NCBI RefSeq assembly: GCF_011039205.1
Contig: NZ_JAAKEL010000014.1
Coordinates: forward strand, 1 to 64,000
Origin: Dysgonomonas sp. ZJ279
GTDB lineage: Bacteria > Bacteroidota > Bacteroidia > Bacteroidales > Dysgonomonadaceae
DNA: 64,000 bases
Direction: 5' to 3'
This document shows, piece by piece, positions 61,040 to 64,000 of this stretch (position 1 is its first letter; the number at the start of each line of letters is the position of its first letter). Below the pieces are notes generated by a model. The model searched no databases and was not told the DNA's origin. It saw only the letters and a program-made list of their open reading frames with translations. The position numbers and the translations under genes were made by a program.

Positions 61040-62065
61040 ATGGGATTATTCTCTTTTACACAGGAAATAGCAATGGACCTTGGTACGGCCAACACGATTA
61101 TAATCCATCAAGGAAAAATAGTTGTTGACCAACCATCAGTAATTGCTCTGGAGCGTAAGTCGGGTAAAGTAATTGCAGTAGGGGAGCAAGCTCGCCAAAT
61201 GCATGGTAAAACTCACGAAGATATTCGTACAGTAAGACCTTTGAAAGATGGTGTTATTGCTGACTTTACGGCAGCTGAACAAATGATACGTGGTTTAATA
61301 AAGATGTTCAATAACAGAAGTCGTCTTTTTTCACCATCATTACGTATCGTAATTTGTATTCCTTCGGGAAGTACTGAAGTTGAAACACGTGCAATCCGCG
61401 ACTCGGCAGAACATGCCGGAGGACGTGACGTATATATGATATATGAGCCAATGGCAGCAGCACTTGGTATCGGCATAGATGTAGAAGCACCCGAAGGCAA
61501 CATGATTGTTGATATAGGTGGTGGTACTACCGAGATTGCTGTTATATCTCTGGGAGGTATTGTTTCCAACAAGTCGATCAAGATTGCGGGAGATGATCTA
61601 ACGGAAGATATACAGGAATACATGGGTCGTCAGCATAATATTAAAGTAGGGGAGCGTACAGCAGAAAAGATTAAAATCGCTGTTGGTGCTGCCTTAACCG
61701 AATTGCCGGACGAAGATGTTCCTGAAGATTTCATCGTACACGGACCAAATAGAATGACATCACTACCAATGGATATCCCGGTTTCTTATCAAGAAATGGC
61801 ACATTGTCTTGATAAATCACTCTCAAAGATGGACTCTGCGATCTTGAGTGCTTTGGAACAAACACCGCCAGAATTGTATGCCGATATCGTTAAGAATGGA
61901 ATATATCTTACCGGTGGAGGTGCTTTACTTAGAGGTTTAAGCAAACGTTTTACTGACAGGATCGGTATCCAGTTCTATGTAGCAGAAGATCCGCTACATG
62001 CAGTAGCTAAAGGTACAGGGATTGCACTTAAAAATATTGAGAAGTTTAACTTCCTAATGAGATAA
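61040..62065 (+). CDS. mreB: Rod-shape-determining protein MreB
   Basis: This 341-aa bacterial actin forms membrane-associated filaments that guide lateral wall synthesis. Actin-fold ATPase motifs are MDLGTANTIII (phosphate 1), VDIGGGTTEIAVISLGG (phosphate 2) and YLTGGGALLRGL (adenosine). The N-terminal MGLFSFTQEIA could be a short membrane-binding helix. The length is normal. It begins the mreB-mreC-mreD-mrdA series and probably shares the purH transcript. Confidence 0.97.
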   Translation: MGLFSFTQEIAMDLGTANTIIIHQGKIVVDQPSVIALERKSGKVIAVGEQARQMHGKTHEDIRTVRPLKDGVIADFTAAEQMIRGLIKMFNNRSRLFSPSLRIVICIPSGSTEVETRAIRDSAEHAGGRDVYMIYEPMAAALGIGIDVEAPEGNMIVDIGGGTTEIAVISLGGIVSNKSIKIAGDDLTEDIQEYMGRQHNIKVGERTAEKIKIAVGAALTELPDEDVPEDFIVHGPNRMTSLPMDIPVSYQEMAHCLDKSLSKMDSAILSALEQTPPELYADIVKNGIYLTGGGALLRGLSKRFTDRIGIQFYVAEDPLHAVAKGTGIALKNIEKFNFLMR

Positions 62066-62106
62066 TAGCTTTTATCCCAATTATACATTATTGATAGTTA
62101 GCAAAC

Positions 62107-62967
62107 ATGCGCAACCTAATCAACTTTTTATTAAGAAATAGTTCATGGTTTGTTTTAATATTTCTTGAGATAATCTGTTTTTATTTCATCTTTAGCAGCA
62201 ACTCTTATCAGAAGAGCGTGTTTCTAAATTCTTCTAATGAAATAAGTGGCAAGGTTTATTCTGTTTCAGGAAATATTCTATCATATTTTGGATTAAGACA
62301 AGAGAATCAAGAGCTTCTGTTGAAAAATGCAGAACTTCAATCGCAAGTATCGAATTTAAAAAATCATCTCTACGAAATAGAAAATGATTCTTTGAAAACA
62401 GAAGCATTTCTTGAAGACTCTCTCCATCAACGAAAAGAATATGAATACATTATATCGAGAGTTATAAACAACAGTGTATCTCAAGCGCAAAACTATATAA
62501 CTATTGATAAAGGGTCAAACGATGGAGTTAAAGAAGATATGGGTGTTATTTCCCAGCAGGGTATAGTCGGAGTAGTGCGAGCTGTATCCAACAACTTTGC
62601 TGTAATCCAACCTGTTTTGAACCCCAACAGTAAATTCAGCTGCAAGATCTTAAACTCAAATACACCGGGTACATTAATCTGGGATGGAGAAGATCCAAGA
62701 TATGCAAGTTTAACCGATTATCCTAAATTTGAGAAATTCGAAGTGGGTGATAGCATTATCACTAGCGGTTTTTCCGGGATTTTTCCGGAAGGAATATTTG
62801 TTGGAGTTGTTGAAGACTACGTCAGTCAATCTAATGACAATTTCTATAGTTTGAAAATAAAACTCTCAACAGACTTTAGCTCACTTAAGAATGTGCTTCT
62901 AATCAAAAATAGTGCGATAGAAGAGAAATACGAACTGGAAAAGAAAGTACAAAATGCTAAAAAATAA
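62107..62967 (+). CDS. mreC: Rod-shape-determining protein MreC
   Basis: At 286 aa it has one membrane helix near the N-terminus (about 13-31), a coiled coil (about 65-110) and a periplasmic double beta-barrel. The barrel contains YITIDKGSNDGVKEDMGVIS, GIVGVVRAVSNNFAVIQPVL and ITSGFSGIFPEGI. MreC links MreB/MreD to the PBP2-RodA synthase. It starts 41 bp after mreB and overlaps mreD by 14 bp. Confidence 0.93.
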   Translation: MRNLINFLLRNSSWFVLIFLEIICFYFIFSSNSYQKSVFLNSSNEISGKVYSVSGNILSYFGLRQENQELLLKNAELQSQVSNLKNHLYEIENDSLKTEAFLEDSLHQRKEYEYIISRVINNSVSQAQNYITIDKGSNDGVKEDMGVISQQGIVGVVRAVSNNFAVIQPVLNPNSKFSCKILNSNTPGTLIWDGEDPRYASLTDYPKFEKFEVGDSIITSGFSGIFPEGIFVGVVEDYVSQSNDNFYSLKIKLSTDFSSLKNVLLIKNSAIEEKYELEKKVQNAKK

Positions 62968-63466
62968 TTTCATTAAATATCTTTTAATGTTCGTATTGCT
63001 TGCCTTATTACAGGTCACAGTACTGAATAAGATATCATTTTTTGGCTATGCTATACCTTTTGTTTACATCTATTTTATAATTAAATTACCTATTGGGTTT
63101 AACAGGAATTTAACTATCTTGTTAGGCTTTCTATTAGGTTTTTCTATCGATATATTTTGTAATACACCGGGTATAAATGCAGCAGCAACTACTTTTATAG
63201 CTTTCCTTCGTCGTCCTATACAAGGGCTATTCTTTATGGTAGATGATTATGAAGAACAAACACCACGCTTATCGCTACTAGGTTCTGCATTTATGAAATA
63301 TACAGTGTTAATGACTCTGATTCATCACGCTGTACTTATATCAATAGAATCATTCTCATATGTCAATTTCAATTTAATATTGCTACGGATTATATTATCT
63401 ACTATTCTGACATCTGTGCTGATTTTTGCACTTGAAGGATTCTCTTTTAACAAAAAAAGATTGTGA
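62954..63466 (+). CDS. mreD: Rod-shape-determining protein MreD
   Basis: This 170-aa membrane protein has five to six predicted helices, a size and hydrophobicity pattern typical of MreD, plus position directly after mreC (14-bp overlap). Conserved features include the early VLLALLQVTVLNKISFFGYAIPF and LLGFLLGFSIDIF segments. The stop codon overlaps a GTG start of the next gene (GTGA). Confidence 0.88.
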   Translation: MLKNNFIKYLLMFVLLALLQVTVLNKISFFGYAIPFVYIYFIIKLPIGFNRNLTILLGFLLGFSIDIFCNTPGINAAATTFIAFLRRPIQGLFFMVDDYEEQTPRLSLLGSAFMKYTVLMTLIHHAVLISIESFSYVNFNLILLRIILSTILTSVLIFALEGFSFNKKRL

Positions 63467-64000
63467 CTAAAAGCAATTTAGAACTAGACAAAAGAAAATA
63501 TATTTTAGCAGGAATAGTTTGTGTAATTGTTCTGATATTTATTTTTCAATTATTTAATTTACAAATAATTAAGAACGAATATAAGGATTATGCAGATGGT
63601 AACGCCTTTTTTAATAAAACGTTGTATCCTGCCCGAGGCACGATATCAGATCGTAAAAATAAGCTGTTAGTTTACAATCAACCCACATACGATATTGTTT
63701 ATATCCCTAGGGAGGTACAGCAATTCGATACCTTAGATTTTTGTAGTACTTTAGGTATTACAAAAGAACAGTTCGAGAAGCGCATTAGTGACATAAAGGA
63801 TAGGCGCCAAAATCCCGGCTATTCGTCCTATACCATGCAGACTTTTATGACTCAGCTAAGCATTCAGGAGTCAGGCTTATTACAAGAAAAGCTTTATAAA
63901 TTCCCTGGATTCTTCATTCAGAACAGAACACTAAGACAATATAATTACAAAAATGCAGGTCTGATCTTAGGCTATGTAGCAGAAGTCAGCAAAAATCAAT
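63463..64000 (+). CDS. mrdA: Penicillin-binding protein 2 (partial, cut by window end)
   Basis: A GTG at 63463 overlapping the mreD stop opens a frame that stays open to the last base (about 179 residues). It begins with a basic tail and a membrane helix (about 15-34), followed by FFNKTLYPARGTISDRKNK. That segment is the pedestal motif of class B PBPs (PARGxIxDRxxxLL). NQPTYDIVYIPRE follows, as in PBP2. The transpeptidase SxxK site lies beyond the window. Position after mreD agrees with mrdA, the elongation transpeptidase that pairs with RodA. Confidence 0.9.
   Translation, partial: MTKSNLELDKRKYILAGIVCVIVLIFIFQLFNLQIIKNEYKDYADGNAFFNKTLYPARGTISDRKNKLLVYNQPTYDIVYIPREVQQFDTLDFCSTLGITKEQFEKRISDIKDRRQNPGYSSYTMQTFMTQLSIQESGLLQEKLYKFPGFFIQNRTLRQYNYKNAGLILGYVAEVSKNQ

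Noticed and set aside
61213-61623. 136-codon minus-strand frame inside mreB
   Set aside because: It is antisense to the conserved actin-fold motifs of mreB, so it is a shadow.
1-64000. CRISPR arrays, prophage, restriction-modification, toxin-antitoxin loci, tRNA or rRNA genes
   Set aside because: No regular repeat-spacer pattern, no phage structural or integrase genes, no methylase or nuclease pair, no toxin-antitoxin pair and no cloverleaf or rRNA-like sequence was recognised on either strand.

Overview
The window is AT-rich bacterial chromosome from a member of the Bacteroidales, most likely Dysgonomonas or a close relative. The evidence is the recurring Bacteroidetes-type promoter element TAnnTTTG (often TATCTTTGC or TACTTTTGC, sometimes with TTG/TTTG about 20 bp upstream), the near absence of strong Shine-Dalgarno sites, an S46 dipeptidyl peptidase, a TonB-dependent receptor with a carboxypeptidase-like N-terminal domain, a DUF4492-cydAB oxidase locus and the purH-mreBCD-mrdA order. 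The genus is an inference; no rRNA or tRNA gene is present to support it.

Layout. 1-5.5 kb: a possible transposase fragment at the left edge, class I fructose-bisphosphate aldolase, a P-loop protein related to PEP carboxykinase/HPr kinase, and a flotillin-NfeD membrane pair. 5.8-13 kb: a secreted protein of unknown function, pheT, a DUF4377 lipoprotein and dnaK, the last with a sigma-54-like sequence upstream. 13-20.5 kb: rarA and an archaemetzincin-like lipoprotein on the plus strand, meeting the minus-strand genes znuC, znuA, can, coaE, ybbR, yajC and nusB. This puts a zinc-uptake pair, a zinc enzyme and a predicted zinc protease side by side. 20.6-25.6 kb: cmk-ispH, pfkA, and a dCMP deaminase overlapping an S41 protease. 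25.7-31.3 kb: a GT87-type membrane protein, 5-formyl-THF cyclo-ligase with an NlpC/P60-like protein, an EptA-like phosphoethanolamine transferase and a GNAT protein.

31.4-43.8 kb: parE, a POT peptide transporter, a LuxR-type regulator divergent from an exported superoxide dismutase, a nicotinamidase-like hydrolase, an EcsC protein, a thioredoxin-fold protein without its cysteines, DUF454 and DUF3467 proteins, and DUF4492-cydA-cydB preceded by a clear palindrome. Oxygen and redox functions are concentrated here. 43.8-55 kb: DPP7-type peptidase with a flippase, acyl-CoA synthetase with hemW, an iron alcohol dehydrogenase translationally coupled to a small SNase-like protein, and a TonB-dependent receptor. 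55-64 kb: dnaE, trxA, then purH-mreB-mreC-mreD-mrdA (cell-wall elongation machinery), with mrdA cut by the window end.

Most of the window is core chromosome. I see no prophage, CRISPR array, restriction-modification or toxin-antitoxin system, no complete insertion sequence, and no obvious new multi-gene system. The more unusual signals are the possible sigma-54 promoter of dnaK, the palindrome before the bd oxidase, the zinc-themed convergent cluster lacking a permease gene, a variant archaemetzincin, enzymes that have lost catalytic residues (NlpC/P60 His to Arg; thioredoxin CxxC to DAYS), and several convergent gene pairs whose ends touch or overlap.
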